64,000 bases of DNA, from contig NC_020504.1 in assembly GCF_000349325.1 (NCBI RefSeq), forward strand, positions 8,040,326 to 8,104,325, in the 5' to 3' direction. Below the pieces are notes generated by a model, which saw nothing but the letters and a program-made list of their open reading frames with translations, made no database searches and had not been told where the DNA came from. The stretch's first letter is position 1; each line of letters begins with the position of its first letter. Position numbers and translations under genes: made by a program. This DNA comes from Streptomyces davaonensis JCM 4913 (GTDB lineage Bacteria; Actinomycetota; Actinomycetes; Streptomycetales; Streptomycetaceae). Positions 53,340-62,975 of this stretch are shown piece after piece.

Positions 53340-55295
53340 TCAGCCGGTGTGGACGCGGGGGCGGCGGGCTCGGTCCGGTTCCGCCTCGCGCAGGACCTCT
53401 CGGGTCACGGGGGCGACCTCGCCCTGGCCGAAGAGGAAGAAGCGGAGGAAGTTGGCGAAGGGGTTGCCCTCGGTCCACTCGAAGTAGATGTGCGGCGTGC
53501 AGCCCGTGGTGTCGCGGACGTGGAGGAGGAAGGCGGCCAGGGCGTTCGGGACGGAGGAGGACTCCAGGGTCAGGACGCGGTAGCGGTCGTGGAGGACCTC
53601 GCCGCGCACGGTCAGGCCCGCCTCGAACTCCGACGGGTCCGTCACCGTCACCTCGACGAAGACGAAGTCCTCCTGGCCGGGGACGTCGTTGTCCTGGCGG
53701 ATCTGCTCGATCTTGTCGCGGTACTCGGCCTTGTCCCGGTTGTCGGGCTCGTTGGCGATGAAGCGGATCTTCCGGCTGGCGATGTCCCGGACGAATCGTT
53801 CCGCCATGGGGTCGAGCGTCACGCTGGTCACGCGCAGCTCGAAGGCGCGCAGCAGCCGCGAGAGCAGGGAGATCAGGATGATGCCCGCGATGAAGCAGGC
53901 GCCGATCTTCACACCGTCGGGGCGCTCGATGACGTTCACGGTCGTCGTGTAGAGGAACACCGCCGAAATCACGCCGAAGGCGATGGTCCAGTTCCGCTGT
54001 CCCGCCTTGCGGGCGGCGATGGTCACGGCGATGGCGGCGGAGCTGATGAGGACGAGTACGCCGGTGGCGTAGGCGCCGCCCTGGGCGTCGACGTCGGCGT
54101 CGAAGATCCAGGTGACCAGGAAGCCGACCAGGGTGAACACGATGACCATCGGGCGCACCGCGCGGGCCCAGTGCGGGGCCATGCCGTAGCGGGGCAGATA
54201 GCGCGGCATCAGGTTCAGCAGGCCCGCCATCGCGGAGGCGCCGGCGAACCAGAGGATGGCGATCGTGGAGACGTCGTAGACCGTGCCGAAGGCGCCGCCG
54301 AGGTAGTCGTGCGCGAGGTAGGCGAGGGCGCGGCCGTTGGCCGGGCCGCCCTCCTCGAAGTCCTTCTCGGGGATCAGCAGGGTGGTGATGAAGCTGGTGG
54401 TGATCAGGAAGCAGCTCATGATCAGGGCGGCCGCGGTGAGCAGCTTCTTGGTGTCCCGGATACGGCCCTTGGGCTGTTCCTCGGTGTCGTCGGGGTCGCC
54501 CTTGACGTGGGGCATCACAGCGACGCCGGTCTCGAAGCCGGACATGCCGAGGGCCAGCTTGGGGAAGATGATCAGGGCCATGCCGATCACGACGAAGACG
54601 TTGCCGTGCTCGGCGGTCAGGGCGTCGGTCCAGTCGGTGACGACGTGTCCCTCGGTGATCACGTGCCACAGGCCGACGGCCACCACCACGGCGTTCAGGC
54701 TGAGGTAGGTCACCACCAGGGCGACCGCGACCCCGATCGCCTCCAGAAAGCCCTTGAGGAACACCGCGCCGAGCAGGGCCACGAGGATCAGTGTGACCAG
54801 CATCTGCTGGTCGTGCAGGGTCTCATTGAGGTGCGGGTTCTCGACGAGGTGGGTCGAGGCGTCGGCGGCCGAGAGCGTGATGGTGATCAGGAAGTCGGTG
54901 GCGGCGAAGCCGAGCAGGGTGAGGACGAAGAGCTTGCCCTTCCAGAAGGAGAGCAGCCGTTCCAGCATGGCGATCGAGCCCTCGCCGTGGGGGCTCTCCT
55001 CGGCCACCCGCCGGTACACCGGCAGGGCCCCGGCCAGGGTGACGATCACCAGCACGATGGTCGCGATCGGTGACAGCAGGCCGGCCGCGAGGGCCGCGAT
55101 GCCCGGCTGGTAGCCGAGGGTGGAGAAGTAGTCGACGCCGGTCAGGCACATCACCCGGTACCAGGGCTGGCCCTTGTGGGCCGGCTCGGGTTCGGCGTGC
55201 GGGCGCTGCGGGCCGTGGCCCTTGCCCATGTCGGACAGGCCCTCCAGCATCCAGGCGCGCAGGCGGCTGGGCGGGGGGTGTTCCGTGGTGGCCAT
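53340..55295 (-). CDS. APC-superfamily permease with C-terminal cytoplasmic domain
   Basis: A 651-residue transporter of the amino acid-polyamine-organocation superfamily with about twelve helices (first: [20 protein letters not shown]). A ~170-residue soluble C-terminus follows, with [20 protein letters not shown] and the ending [20 protein letters not shown]. Members are usually annotated as amino acid permeases, but proteins with this layout also transport K+ (KUP/KimA branch). The location in a K+ island and a shared direct-repeat box upstream favour a K+ role, which is my inference. ATG 55295 has CAGGAGCC upstream. Confidence 0.85.
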   Translation of the reverse strand: MATTEHPPPSRLRAWMLEGLSDMGKGHGPQRPHAEPEPAHKGQPWYRVMCLTGVDYFSTLGYQPGIAALAAGLLSPIATIVLVIVTLAGALPVYRRVAEESPHGEGSIAMLERLLSFWKGKLFVLTLLGFAATDFLITITLSAADASTHLVENPHLNETLHDQQMLVTLILVALLGAVFLKGFLEAIGVAVALVVTYLSLNAVVVAVGLWHVITEGHVVTDWTDALTAEHGNVFVVIGMALIIFPKLALGMSGFETGVAVMPHVKGDPDDTEEQPKGRIRDTKKLLTAAALIMSCFLITTSFITTLLIPEKDFEEGGPANGRALAYLAHDYLGGAFGTVYDVSTIAILWFAGASAMAGLLNLMPRYLPRYGMAPHWARAVRPMVIVFTLVGFLVTWIFDADVDAQGGAYATGVLVLISSAAIAVTIAARKAGQRNWTIAFGVISAVFLYTTTVNVIERPDGVKIGACFIAGIILISLLSRLLRAFELRVTSVTLDPMAERFVRDIASRKIRFIANEPDNRDKAEYRDKIEQIRQDNDVPGQEDFVFVEVTVTDPSEFEAGLTVRGEVLHDRYRVLTLESSSVPNALAAFLLHVRDTTGCTPHIYFEWTEGNPFANFLRFFLFGQGEVAPVTREVLREAEPDRARRPRVHTG

Positions 55296-55406
55296 CCAGG
55301 GGCTCCTGATGTGCGGCGCGGCGAGCGTTTTCGGCCATCCCGCGGACGGCCGAACAAGCCTAAGCAGAGAGTGACGCCTGGGCCTACGGATCAAGGGGGG
55401 TCGAGG

Positions 55407-55424
55407 CGTCAAGCTTCCGTTAAG
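55407..55424 (+). repeat. KdpE-like direct-repeat box 1
   Basis: CGTCAAG-cttc-CGTTAAG: two heptamers with 11-bp period, 112 bases upstream of the permease start at 55295 and in inverse orientation to that gene. It matches the other four boxes of this island. Binding by the OmpR-type regulator KdpE is inferred. Confidence 0.5.
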
Positions 55425-55559
55425 ACTTGGCCGGTGAGCGGGGGCAGCGCGTCAGGACAGGAGCTCAGGGGGTGTCTCGTTCTTGCCTGTGCTGTATGAG
55501 GGAGGGGCTGAGTGGTGATCCGGGGTGGACACCCAGCGTGATGCTGCCTGCGGTGTCGG

Positions 55560-56081
55560 TCAGTCCAGGCCCGACACCCTGAACACTGTCTCCACGGTCC
55601 TGCGGTCGATGCGCTCGGCCAGCCGGCGCAATGCCGTCCGACCGCAGAGCAGGGAGCCCGCGGCGATGGATCGTCGAGTGTCCTCGTCGAGGCGGTGCCA
55701 GAGATCGGGGTTGCCGATCAGGACCTGGGGGTCGATCTCCACCCGGTCGCCGAAGGCGTCCCGCAGCAGCAGGCGTTGGGCCACGCCGTCGAGGCAGTGC
55801 ACGGACACCAGTCGGTCGGTACGTACCCGTCGGGTGACCAGCAGGCGGCGCGTCTCCAGCCAGCCCTCGCCCGCCGTCACGCGGGCCGGGCACAGCACCG
55901 CGAAGAGCAGCGCGGCGAGGGTGACCCAGACGGCCCCGCGCTCCGAAGTGAGGGTGTCGGCGCCCCGGTCGACGAGCAGCAGCAGCCCGAGGACCACGCC
56001 CGAGCAGCCGACCGCGCTGAGGAGGTCCGGCGCCCACTGACGGTCGCACACCACGGGGCTCTCAGGCTGTTGGTGTTCCAT
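55560..56081 (-). CDS. Small membrane protein with PH-like domain
   Basis: A 173-residue protein with two hydrophobic segments (AVGCSGVVLGLLLLVDR and AVWVTLAALLFAVLCPARV) and a C-terminal soluble part (LVTRRVRTDRLVSVHCLDG then LRDAFGDRVEIDPQVLIGNP) resembling bacterial PH domains. Function is unknown. ATG 56081 is set by the hydrophobic start; no ribosome site is obvious. It is divergent from the KimA-like gene; a CGTCAGG-gtcc-CGTCAAC box lies 41 bases upstream, which suggests it belongs to the potassium regulon. Confidence 0.78.
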   Translation of the reverse strand: MEHQQPESPVVCDRQWAPDLLSAVGCSGVVLGLLLLVDRGADTLTSERGAVWVTLAALLFAVLCPARVTAGEGWLETRRLLVTRRVRTDRLVSVHCLDGVAQRLLLRDAFGDRVEIDPQVLIGNPDLWHRLDEDTRRSIAAGSLLCGRTALRRLAERIDRRTVETVFRVSGLD

Positions 56082-56121
56082 GTGGCCGACGCTAGGGACG
56101 GCCCGTGCGCGGACCGCGCGT

Positions 56122-56139
56122 GTTGACGGGACCCTGACG
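56122..56139 (-). repeat. KdpE-like direct-repeat box 2
   Basis: Read on the minus strand: CGTCAGG-gtcc-CGTCAAC, 11-bp period, 41 bases ahead of the minus-strand membrane protein gene and in its orientation. It shares the second heptamer exactly with box 5 and the GTCC spacer with box 4. Confidence 0.6.
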
Positions 56140-56170
56140 GAGCGCCGCCGGTTCTTGACGTCCCACCGCA

Positions 56171-56188
56171 CGTCAGTGATCCGTCAAA
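56171..56188 (+). repeat. KdpE-like direct-repeat box 3
   Basis: CGTCAGT-gatc-CGTCAAA, 11-bp period, 105 bases ahead of the KimA-like permease gene and in its orientation. The second heptamer is identical to that of box 4 in front of kdp. Confidence 0.6.
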
Positions 56189-56292
56189 GTCGTCCGGATC
56201 GGCGCGAAGAACCCGCAAGGAGCAGTCGGTGGCGCTACGGCAGGGACGGAACCTGGCTGGACAACGCACACCGTACGAAGGAGCACCCAGCC

Positions 56293-58125
56293 ATGTCCGT
56301 GCTGACCGCCGAGCAGGACGCCGTCCCCGCTGACGAGGAACCACCCGATACCGGTGAGCGCCATCGCCTCACCGCGGTCACCGGACTGGCCGCGCTGTCC
56401 CTGGACGCGATGGCGTCCGTCGCCTACGGGCCCGAGGCGATCGTGCTCGTCCTGGCGGCTGCCGGCGCCCACGGGCTCGGCTTCACGCTGCCGGTCACGC
56501 TGGCCATCGCGGGCCTGCTGGCGGTGCTGGTCGCCTCCTATCGGCAAGTCATCGCGGCCTTCCCGGACGGCGGCGGCTCGTACGCCGTCGCCAAACGGCA
56601 CCTGGGAGCGCGCACCAGCCTGGTGGCGGCCGCCTCGCTGGTCCTGGACTACGTTCTCAACGTCGCCGTCGCCGTCACGGCCGGTGTCGCCGCCCTGACC
56701 TCCGCCTTTCCGGAGCTCTACGCCGACCGGCTGTGGCTGTGCCTGGCCGTCCTGGTGCTGATCACCGGCGTCAATCTGCGCGGCATCGTCGAGGCGGCCA
56801 GAGCCTTCATCGTGCCGACCGTCGTGTTCGTCGGGTCGATCCTCGTGCTGATAGCGGTCGGCCTCTTCCGGTCCGCACCCGCCAGCACCGCCACTGCCGA
56901 GGGCCACGCCTCCGTGCTCGCCGACAACGCCACCACCGTCGGCGCCCTGCTCCTGCTGAAGGCATTCGCCTCCGGATGCAGCGCCCTCACCGGCGTCGAG
57001 GCCATCGCCAACGCCGTCCCCTCCTTCCGCACCCCGCGGGCCAAGCGGGCCCAGCACGCCGAGGTCGCCCTGGGCGCGGTCCTCGGTGTGATGCTGATCG
57101 GTCTTTCGGTGCTGATCTCCCGCTTCCACCTCCAGCCGGTCGAGGGCGTCACCGTCCTCGCCCAGCTCGCGGACGCCTCGCTCGGCCACAACTGGGCCTT
57201 CTACGTCATCCAGTTCGCCACGATGATCCTGCTGGCCCTGTCGGCCAACACCTCCTTCGGCGGTCTCCCAGTGCTGCTGAAGCTGCTCGCCCGCGACAAC
57301 TACCTGCCGCACGTCTTCGCCCTCAAGGCCGACCGGCAGGTCCACCGGCACGGCGTGCTCGCCCTGGCCCTCGTCTCGGCCGCGCTGCTGGTCTTCTCCG
57401 GAGGCGACACCAACACCCTCGTGCCGCTGTTCGCCATCGGTGTCTTCGTCGGCTTCACCATTGCCCAGGTGGGCATGGTCCGGCACTGGCGTCAGGCAGG
57501 AGCTCCTCGGAAGGCGCTGCTCAACGGGTTCGGCGGCCTGCTCACCGGTGTCTCCGCCGTCGTCGTCACCGCGACCAAGTTCGAGGAGGGCGCCTGGCTC
57601 GTCGTCATCGCCCTGCCGCTGCTCGTGCTCGCCTTCGAGACCGTGCACCGCGCCTACGCACGCATCGGTGAGCGGCTCGGCCTCGGCCGTATCCCCGAGG
57701 CCCCGCACCGGGACCGCTCGGTCGTGATCGTCCCCGTCTCCTCGCTGTCCCGGCTCACCTCCGAGGCCCTGACGGCCGCCGCCTCCCTCGGCGACGAGGT
57801 CCGGGCGGTCACCGTCTGCTACCCCGACGCCGAGGACCGGGCGGGGCTGCACGCCCTGGAGCTGGCCTGGGCGGAGTGGGACCCCGGGGTGCCGCTCGTC
57901 CGGCTGAGCTGTGAGCGCCGCTCACTGGGCCGTCCCATCGCCGCGTACGTCCGTGCGGTCACCGCCGCGGAGCCCGCCACGCGGGTCACCGTGCTGATCC
58001 CGGAGACCGAGCCGGAGCGGCTGTGGCAGCGGCTGCTCCAGAACCAGCGCGGTGCCGTGGTCGCGCATGCCGTGCGGCGCGACACCGACGCGGTCATCTG
58101 CCGACTGCGCTTCCGGCTGCACTGA
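56293..58125 (+). CDS. KimA-like potassium/proton symporter (APC superfamily)
   Basis: A 610-residue transporter closely patterned on B. subtilis KimA, the high-affinity K+ importer. The first helix is LAALSLDAMASVAYGPEAIV (KimA: SSDALSSVAYGTEQIL). SYRQVIAAFPDGGGSYAVAK in loop 2-3 matches YRQIIYAYPQGGGAYIVSK, and the LDYVLNVAVAVTAGVAALTS stretch follows. About twelve helices end near residue 470, and a ~140-residue cytoplasmic domain follows. It takes up K+ with protons. The ATG at 56293 has AAGGAG upstream, and box 3 lies ahead. The kdp genes follow directly on the same strand. Confidence 0.88.
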   Translation: MSVLTAEQDAVPADEEPPDTGERHRLTAVTGLAALSLDAMASVAYGPEAIVLVLAAAGAHGLGFTLPVTLAIAGLLAVLVASYRQVIAAFPDGGGSYAVAKRHLGARTSLVAAASLVLDYVLNVAVAVTAGVAALTSAFPELYADRLWLCLAVLVLITGVNLRGIVEAARAFIVPTVVFVGSILVLIAVGLFRSAPASTATAEGHASVLADNATTVGALLLLKAFASGCSALTGVEAIANAVPSFRTPRAKRAQHAEVALGAVLGVMLIGLSVLISRFHLQPVEGVTVLAQLADASLGHNWAFYVIQFATMILLALSANTSFGGLPVLLKLLARDNYLPHVFALKADRQVHRHGVLALALVSAALLVFSGGDTNTLVPLFAIGVFVGFTIAQVGMVRHWRQAGAPRKALLNGFGGLLTGVSAVVVTATKFEEGAWLVVIALPLLVLAFETVHRAYARIGERLGLGRIPEAPHRDRSVVIVPVSSLSRLTSEALTAAASLGDEVRAVTVCYPDAEDRAGLHALELAWAEWDPGVPLVRLSCERRSLGRPIAAYVRAVTAAEPATRVTVLIPETEPERLWQRLLQNQRGAVVAHAVRRDTDAVICRLRFRLH

Positions 58126-58143
58126 GGCGTGCCGCACACCAGG

Positions 58144-58161
58144 CGTAAGAGTCCCGTCAAA
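58144..58161 (+). repeat. KdpE-like direct-repeat box 4
   Basis: CGTAAGA-gtcc-CGTCAAA, 11-bp period, 128 bases ahead of the first kdp-operon peptide. Box 5 starts exactly 32 bp later (about three helical turns), a geometry suited to cooperative binding by dimers of an OmpR-type regulator. Confidence 0.65.
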
Positions 58162-58175
58162 GCCGCGCAGTGGCC

Positions 58176-58193
58176 CGTAAGGGAGCCGTCAAC
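58176..58193 (+). repeat. KdpE-like direct-repeat box 5
   Basis: CGTAAGG-gagc-CGTCAAC, 11-bp period. A -10-like TCTAAT lies at 58226-58231 with no good -35, so activation by a protein bound at boxes 4 and 5 is plausible. The repeat of both boxes matches at 14 of 18 positions. Confidence 0.65.
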
Positions 58194-58271
58194 GACGGTC
58201 GTTTCCGGCCAGAGAAGCGGTTTCCTCTAATCGTCCCTGTCCAACCGAACCTCACACTCCAGGAGCTCGCG

Positions 58272-58355
58272 ATGGCCGATCTGGCCTTCGTCTTCACCAC
58301 GATCGCGGCGGTCGCGACCGGGGTCCTCGTCGCCAAGGGGGTGGCGAAGCTGTGA
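58272..58355 (+). CDS. 27-residue single-helix peptide ahead of kdpF
   Basis: ATG 58272 with AGGAG eight bases upstream opens a 27-codon frame that is one hydrophobic helix ([20 protein letters not shown]) with a basic KGVAKL tail. Its TGA overlaps the kdpF GTG (GTGA). Size and topology recall small K+-ATPase or transporter accessory peptides such as KdpF itself. The coding quality (ribosome site, overlap, hydrophobicity) makes it likely real. No name is assigned. Confidence 0.65.
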   Translation: MADLAFVFTTIAAVATGVLVAKGVAKL

Positions 58356-58441
58356 CTGTCGAGAACATCGTCGGCCTGCTGGTCGCCGTCGCCCTGCTGG
58401 GCTATCTCGTCCTCGCCCTTGTTTTCCCGGAGAGGTTCTGA
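58352..58441 (+). CDS. kdpF: KdpF, small subunit of the K+-transporting ATPase
   Basis: A 29-residue peptide starting at GTG 58352, beginning [20 protein letters not shown] and ending VFPERF. The C-terminal FPERF is the hallmark of KdpF, which stabilises the KdpABC complex in the membrane. It overlaps the preceding peptide gene and lies eight bases before kdpA. Confidence 0.92.
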   Translation: MTVENIVGLLVAVALLGYLVLALVFPERF

Positions 58442-58449
58442 GAGCAGAT

Positions 58450-60111
58450 ATGGGTCCCGTACTCGCCGGCGTCCTCCAGCTGGTCGCTCTCATAGCGGCG
58501 CTGGCGCTCGCCTATGTCCCCCTTGGCAACTACATGGCCAAGGTCTACTCCTCCGACAAGCACTGGCGTGTGGAGAAGTGGATCTACAAGGGGATCGGCG
58601 CCAACCCCGACACCGAGATGCGCTGGCCCGCGTACCTGCGCGGCGTCCTGGCCTTCTCCGTGATCGGCATCCTCTTCCTCTACGGCCTCCAGCGGCTCCA
58701 GGGCGCGCTGCCCGGCTCGCTGGGTTTCTCCGCGATCGACCCGGACCAGGCGTTCAACACCGCCGTGTCGTTCGTGACCAACACCAACTGGCAGTCGTAC
58801 TACGGCGAGCAGGCCATGGGCCACGTCGTGCAGACCGCCGGTCTGGCTGTGCAGAACTTCGTCTCCGCCGCCGTCGGCATCGCGGTCGCGGTGGCGCTGG
58901 TGCGCGGCTTCGCCCGCTCCCGCACCGGTGAGCTGGGCAACTTCTGGGCCGACCTGGTCCGCGGCACCGTCCGCATCCTCGTGCCGCTCGCGGCCGTCGC
59001 CGCGGTCGTGCTCGTCGCGTGCGGTGCCATCCAGAACTTCTCCGGCATCCATGAGGTCGGCCAGTTCATGGGCGGCCGGCAGGAATGGAACGGCGGCGCG
59101 GTCGCCTCGCAGGAGGCCATCAAGGAGCTGGGCACCAACGGCGGCGGCTACTTCAACGCCAACAGCGCCCACCCCTTCGAGAACCCCACGCCGTTCTCCA
59201 ACCTGTTCGAGATCTTCCTGATCCTGGTCATCCCGTTCGCCCTGACCCGCACCTTCGGCGTCATGGTCGGCTCGGTCAAGCAGGGGTACGCGATCCTCGC
59301 CACGATGGGCACCATCTGGCTCGGCTTCGTCTCTTTGATGATGTGGACCGAGTTCTCCCACCACGGTCCGGCCTTCGAGCTCGCGAATGGCGCGATGGAG
59401 GGCAAGGAGGTCCGCTTCGGCGTCGGCGCGTCCGCGATCTTCGCGACCTCGACCACGCTCACCTCCACGGGCGCGGTGGACTCCTTCCACTCCTCCTTCA
59501 CCGGCCTCGGCGGCGGGATCACCATGCTCGGCATGATGCTGGGCGAGATCGCGCCCGGCGGTGTCGGCTCCGGCCTCTACGGCATGCTGATCATGGCGAT
59601 CATCGCGGTGTTCATCGCCGGCCTGATGGTCGGCCGTACGCCCGAGTACCTGGGCAAGAAGATCGGCACCCGCGAGATCAAGCTGGCGGCCTGCTACATC
59701 CTCATCACCCCGGCGCTGGTGCTCGTCTTCACCGCCTTCGCGATGGCGCTGCCCACCCCGGCGAACTCGATGACCAACAGCGGGGCGCACGGATTCTCCG
59801 AGATCCTCTACGCCTACACGTCCGCCTCGAACAACAACGGCTCGGCCTTCGCCGGTCTGAACGCGGACACGCAGTGGTTCAACAGCACGCTCGGCCTGTG
59901 CATGCTCTTCGGCCGCTTCCTGCCGATGGTGTTCGTGCTGGCCCTCGCCGGTTCGCTCGCCGAGCAGAAGCCGGTCCCGGCCACCGCGGGCACCCTGCGC
60001 ACCGAGAAGCCGCTATTCACCGGGCTGCTGGTGGGCGCGATCCTCATCATCACCGGTCTGACCTACTTCCCGGCCCTCGCGCTGGGTCCGCTCGCCGAAG
60101 GGCTGGCGTGA
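58450..60111 (+). CDS. kdpA: KdpA, K+-binding and translocating subunit
   Basis: A 553-residue, ten-helix subunit of the high-affinity K+ ATPase. The four selectivity-filter regions are visible ([64 protein letters not shown]), homologous to the KcsA-type pore loops. It binds extracellular K+ and passes it to KdpB. Length is typical. Its stop overlaps the kdpB start by one base. Confidence 0.97.
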   Translation: MGPVLAGVLQLVALIAALALAYVPLGNYMAKVYSSDKHWRVEKWIYKGIGANPDTEMRWPAYLRGVLAFSVIGILFLYGLQRLQGALPGSLGFSAIDPDQAFNTAVSFVTNTNWQSYYGEQAMGHVVQTAGLAVQNFVSAAVGIAVAVALVRGFARSRTGELGNFWADLVRGTVRILVPLAAVAAVVLVACGAIQNFSGIHEVGQFMGGRQEWNGGAVASQEAIKELGTNGGGYFNANSAHPFENPTPFSNLFEIFLILVIPFALTRTFGVMVGSVKQGYAILATMGTIWLGFVSLMMWTEFSHHGPAFELANGAMEGKEVRFGVGASAIFATSTTLTSTGAVDSFHSSFTGLGGGITMLGMMLGEIAPGGVGSGLYGMLIMAIIAVFIAGLMVGRTPEYLGKKIGTREIKLAACYILITPALVLVFTAFAMALPTPANSMTNSGAHGFSEILYAYTSASNNNGSAFAGLNADTQWFNSTLGLCMLFGRFLPMVFVLALAGSLAEQKPVPATAGTLRTEKPLFTGLLVGAILIITGLTYFPALALGPLAEGLA

Positions 60112-62225
60112 TGACCACCGACGTAAAGAAGCAGGACTCCATGTCCACTCCCACCCTTGCGCCCCACCAGGACGCACCCACCGGGCACAAGCCCACCGAG
60201 GGGCGGGTAGGCGCGGGCCTGTTCGACCCCAAGCAGCTGGTCAAGTCTCTGCCGGACGCGTTCCGCAAGCTCGACCCGCGGGTGATGGTCAAGTCGCCCG
60301 TGATGTTCGTGGTCCTCGTCGGCTCGGTGCTGACGACGGTCTTCTCCTTCAAGGATCCGGGCGACTGGTTCGGCTGGACCATCAGCGCCTGGCTGTGGCT
60401 CACGGTGATCTTCGCCAACCTGGCGGAGGCGGTCGCCGAGGGCCGCGGCAAGGCGCAGGCGGACACGCTGCGCAAGGCCAAGACCGACACCGTGGCCCGC
60501 AAGGTCGACGGGACGGTGGTGGCCGGTACCGAGCTGAGGATCGGTGACCTGGTCGTCTGCGAGGCGGGCGATGTCATCCCCGGCGACGGTGACGTCGTCG
60601 AGGGTGTCGCGAGCGTCGACGAGTCGGCGATCACGGGTGAGTCGGCCCCGGTCATCCGGGAGTCCGGCGGCGACCGCTCGGCGGTCACCGGCGGCACGAA
60701 GGTCCTCTCCGACCGGATCGTCATCAAGATCACGACGAAGCCCGGCGAGACCTTCATCGACCGGATGATCAACCTGGTCGAGGGCGCGGCCCGGCAGAAG
60801 ACGCCGAACGAGATCGCGCTGAACATCCTGCTGGCGTCGCTGACCATCGTGTTCCTGCTGGCGGTGGCGACCCTGCCGCCGTTCGCCGAGTACGCGGGCA
60901 CCGACCTGACGATGGTCGTCCTGATCGCCCTGCTGGTCTGCCTCATCCCGACCACCATCGGCGCCCTGCTCTCCGCGATCGGCATCGCGGGCATGGACCG
61001 GCTGGTGCAGCGCAATGTGCTGGCGATGTCAGGGCGTGCGGTCGAGGCCGCCGGCGACGTCTCCACGCTGCTCCTCGACAAGACCGGCACCATCACGCTG
61101 GGCAACCGTCAGGCCGCCGAGTTCGTGCCGGTGCGCGGGACGACGGAAGCCGAACTGGCCGACGCCGCCCAGCTCTCCTCGCTGGCCGACGAGACGCCCG
61201 AGGGCCGCTCCATCGTCGTCCTGGCGAAGGAGAAGTACGGGCTGCGCGAGCGGCACCAGGGCGAGCTGGCCCAGGCCGGCTGGATCGAGTTCACCGCCCA
61301 GACCCGGATGTCGGGTGTGGACGTCGACGGACGCAAGATCCGCAAGGGTGCGGCCGGTTCGGTCATCACCTGGGTCCAGGAGCAGGGTGGCACGGTCGCC
61401 AAGGACGCGGACACCCTCGCCAACAAGATCTCCGAAGCCGGCGGCACGCCGCTGCTGGTCGCGGTCGAGGACGACAAGGGTGCCCGGATCCTGGGTGTCA
61501 TCCACCTCAAGGACGTCGTCAAGGATGGCATGCGGGAGCGGTTCGACGAACTGCGCCGCATGGGCATCAAGACCGTCATGATCACGGGCGACAACCCGCT
61601 GACCGCCAAGGCGATCGCCGAGGAGGCGGGGGTCGACGACTTCCTAGCGGAGGCGACTCCCGAGGACAAGATGGCGCTGATCAAGCGGGAGCAGGCGGGC
61701 GGCAAGCTGGTCGCGATGACCGGTGACGGTACCAATGACGCGCCCGCGCTGGCCCAGGCGGACGTCGGCGTGGCGATGAACACCGGTACGTCGGCCGCCA
61801 AGGAGGCCGGCAACATGGTCGACCTCGACTCCAACCCGACCAAGCTCATCGAGATCGTCGAGATCGGCAAGCAGCTGCTGATCACGCGCGGTGCGCTGAC
61901 CACGTTCTCCATCGCCAACGACGTCGCGAAGTACTTCGCGATCATTCCGGCGCTGTTCGCGGCCGTGTACCCGGGCCTGGACAAGCTCAACATCATGGAC
62001 CTGTCCTCGCCGGATTCCGCGATCCTGTCCGCGGTCATCTTCAACGCGCTGATCATCATCGCCCTGGTGCCGCTCGCCCTGAGGGGTGTGCAGTACCGGC
62101 CGGTGAGCGCGGATCGCATGCTGCGGCGGAACCTCGGGATCTACGGGCTCGGCGGTCTGGTCGCGCCCTTCATCGGAATCAAACTCATCGACATGATCAT
62201 CTCGCTGATCCCCGGGATCGGGTGA
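60111..62225 (+). CDS. kdpB: KdpB, P-type ATPase subunit
   Basis: A 704-residue class IA P-type ATPase. The phosphorylated aspartate is D323 in [10 protein letters not shown]. The actuator motif is [12 protein letters not shown], and the hinge motif is [20 protein letters not shown]. Three helical bundles flank the domains. It couples ATP hydrolysis to K+ movement through KdpA. The first ~40 residues are a long charged N-terminus; internal ATGs exist but the overlap with kdpA favours 60111. Its stop overlaps the kdpC start. Confidence 0.97.
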   Translation: MTTDVKKQDSMSTPTLAPHQDAPTGHKPTEGRVGAGLFDPKQLVKSLPDAFRKLDPRVMVKSPVMFVVLVGSVLTTVFSFKDPGDWFGWTISAWLWLTVIFANLAEAVAEGRGKAQADTLRKAKTDTVARKVDGTVVAGTELRIGDLVVCEAGDVIPGDGDVVEGVASVDESAITGESAPVIRESGGDRSAVTGGTKVLSDRIVIKITTKPGETFIDRMINLVEGAARQKTPNEIALNILLASLTIVFLLAVATLPPFAEYAGTDLTMVVLIALLVCLIPTTIGALLSAIGIAGMDRLVQRNVLAMSGRAVEAAGDVSTLLLDKTGTITLGNRQAAEFVPVRGTTEAELADAAQLSSLADETPEGRSIVVLAKEKYGLRERHQGELAQAGWIEFTAQTRMSGVDVDGRKIRKGAAGSVITWVQEQGGTVAKDADTLANKISEAGGTPLLVAVEDDKGARILGVIHLKDVVKDGMRERFDELRRMGIKTVMITGDNPLTAKAIAEEAGVDDFLAEATPEDKMALIKREQAGGKLVAMTGDGTNDAPALAQADVGVAMNTGTSAAKEAGNMVDLDSNPTKLIEIVEIGKQLLITRGALTTFSIANDVAKYFAIIPALFAAVYPGLDKLNIMDLSSPDSAILSAVIFNALIIIALVPLALRGVQYRPVSADRMLRRNLGIYGLGGLVAPFIGIKLIDMIISLIPGIG

Positions 62226-62863
62226 AGGACATGAACAACTCCTTTGTGAACACAGCCCGGTTGCTCGGGGCGGGACTGCGCGCGTTGCTGGTGCTGACCG
62301 TGCTCACCGGCATCATCTATCCGCTGGCCGTCACCGGCGTGGCCCAGGCCCTGTTCAACGACAAGGCCAACGGCTCGGAGATCAAGGCGGACGGCAAGGT
62401 CGTCGGCTCGTCGCTGATCGGTCAACAGGGCTACAGCCTGGACTACTTCCAGCCGCGCCCCGCCAACGGACTGGGTGAGAACTCGGTCAACACCCAGTAC
62501 TCGCTGATCCTTTCGGGCGCCACCAACCGCTCCGGCGACAACTCCGAACTCCTCCAGTGGGTCAAGGAGGCGAAGGCCAAGGTCGTCAAGGAGAACTCGA
62601 CGGGGGACTACACGGTGCGGCCATCCGACGTACCCGCCGACGCGGTGACCTCCTCCGGCTCGGGCCTGGACCCCAACATCTCCCCGGCCTACGCGGACCT
62701 CCAGGTCCACCGGGTGGCCGAGAAGAACGGTCTGCCGGTCGCCGAGGTCGAGAAGCTCGTCGACCGGCACACCGAAGGCCGCACCCTCGGCTTCATCGGT
62801 GAGCCCCGCGTGAACGTCCTGGAACTCAACATCGCCCTCAAGGAACTCGTGGCGAAGAGCTGA
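62222..62863 (+). CDS. kdpC: KdpC, accessory subunit of the K+ ATPase
   Basis: A 213-residue subunit with one N-terminal membrane helix ([20 protein letters not shown]) and an extracytoplasmic domain with the family motifs [35 protein letters not shown] and the C-terminal [14 protein letters not shown]. It raises the K+ affinity of the pump. The start GTG 62222 overlaps the kdpB TGA. After the stop a strong hairpin separates it from kdpE. Confidence 0.95.
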   Translation: MKDMNNSFVNTARLLGAGLRALLVLTVLTGIIYPLAVTGVAQALFNDKANGSEIKADGKVVGSSLIGQQGYSLDYFQPRPANGLGENSVNTQYSLILSGATNRSGDNSELLQWVKEAKAKVVKENSTGDYTVRPSDVPADAVTSSGSGLDPNISPAYADLQVHRVAEKNGLPVAEVEKLVDRHTEGRTLGFIGEPRVNVLELNIALKELVAKS

Positions 62864-62882
62864 TGGCGTTACCCGACCCGAA

Positions 62883-62927
62883 CGGGAGTCGGCGGCCCGG
62901 AACACGTCCGGGTTCCGCCGACTCCCG
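62883..62927 (+). terminator. strong hairpin between kdpC and kdpE
   Basis: CGGGAGTCGGCGG (62883-62895) pairs with CCGCCGACTCCCG (62915-62927), a 13-bp stem, with an inner CCCGGA/TCCGGG stem in the loop. No U-tract is present. It would terminate or attenuate transcription between the structural and regulatory kdp genes. Confidence 0.75.
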
Positions 62928-62975
62928 CCGCCATGAAGTCCAAAGCCCGCTGTACGACCGGAAAGGCGCACATCG

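Noticed and set aside
56189..56292. c-di-AMP (ydaO) riboswitch ahead of the KimA-like gene
   Set aside because: I could not find the conserved ydaO core sequences; control by the direct-repeat box is better supported.
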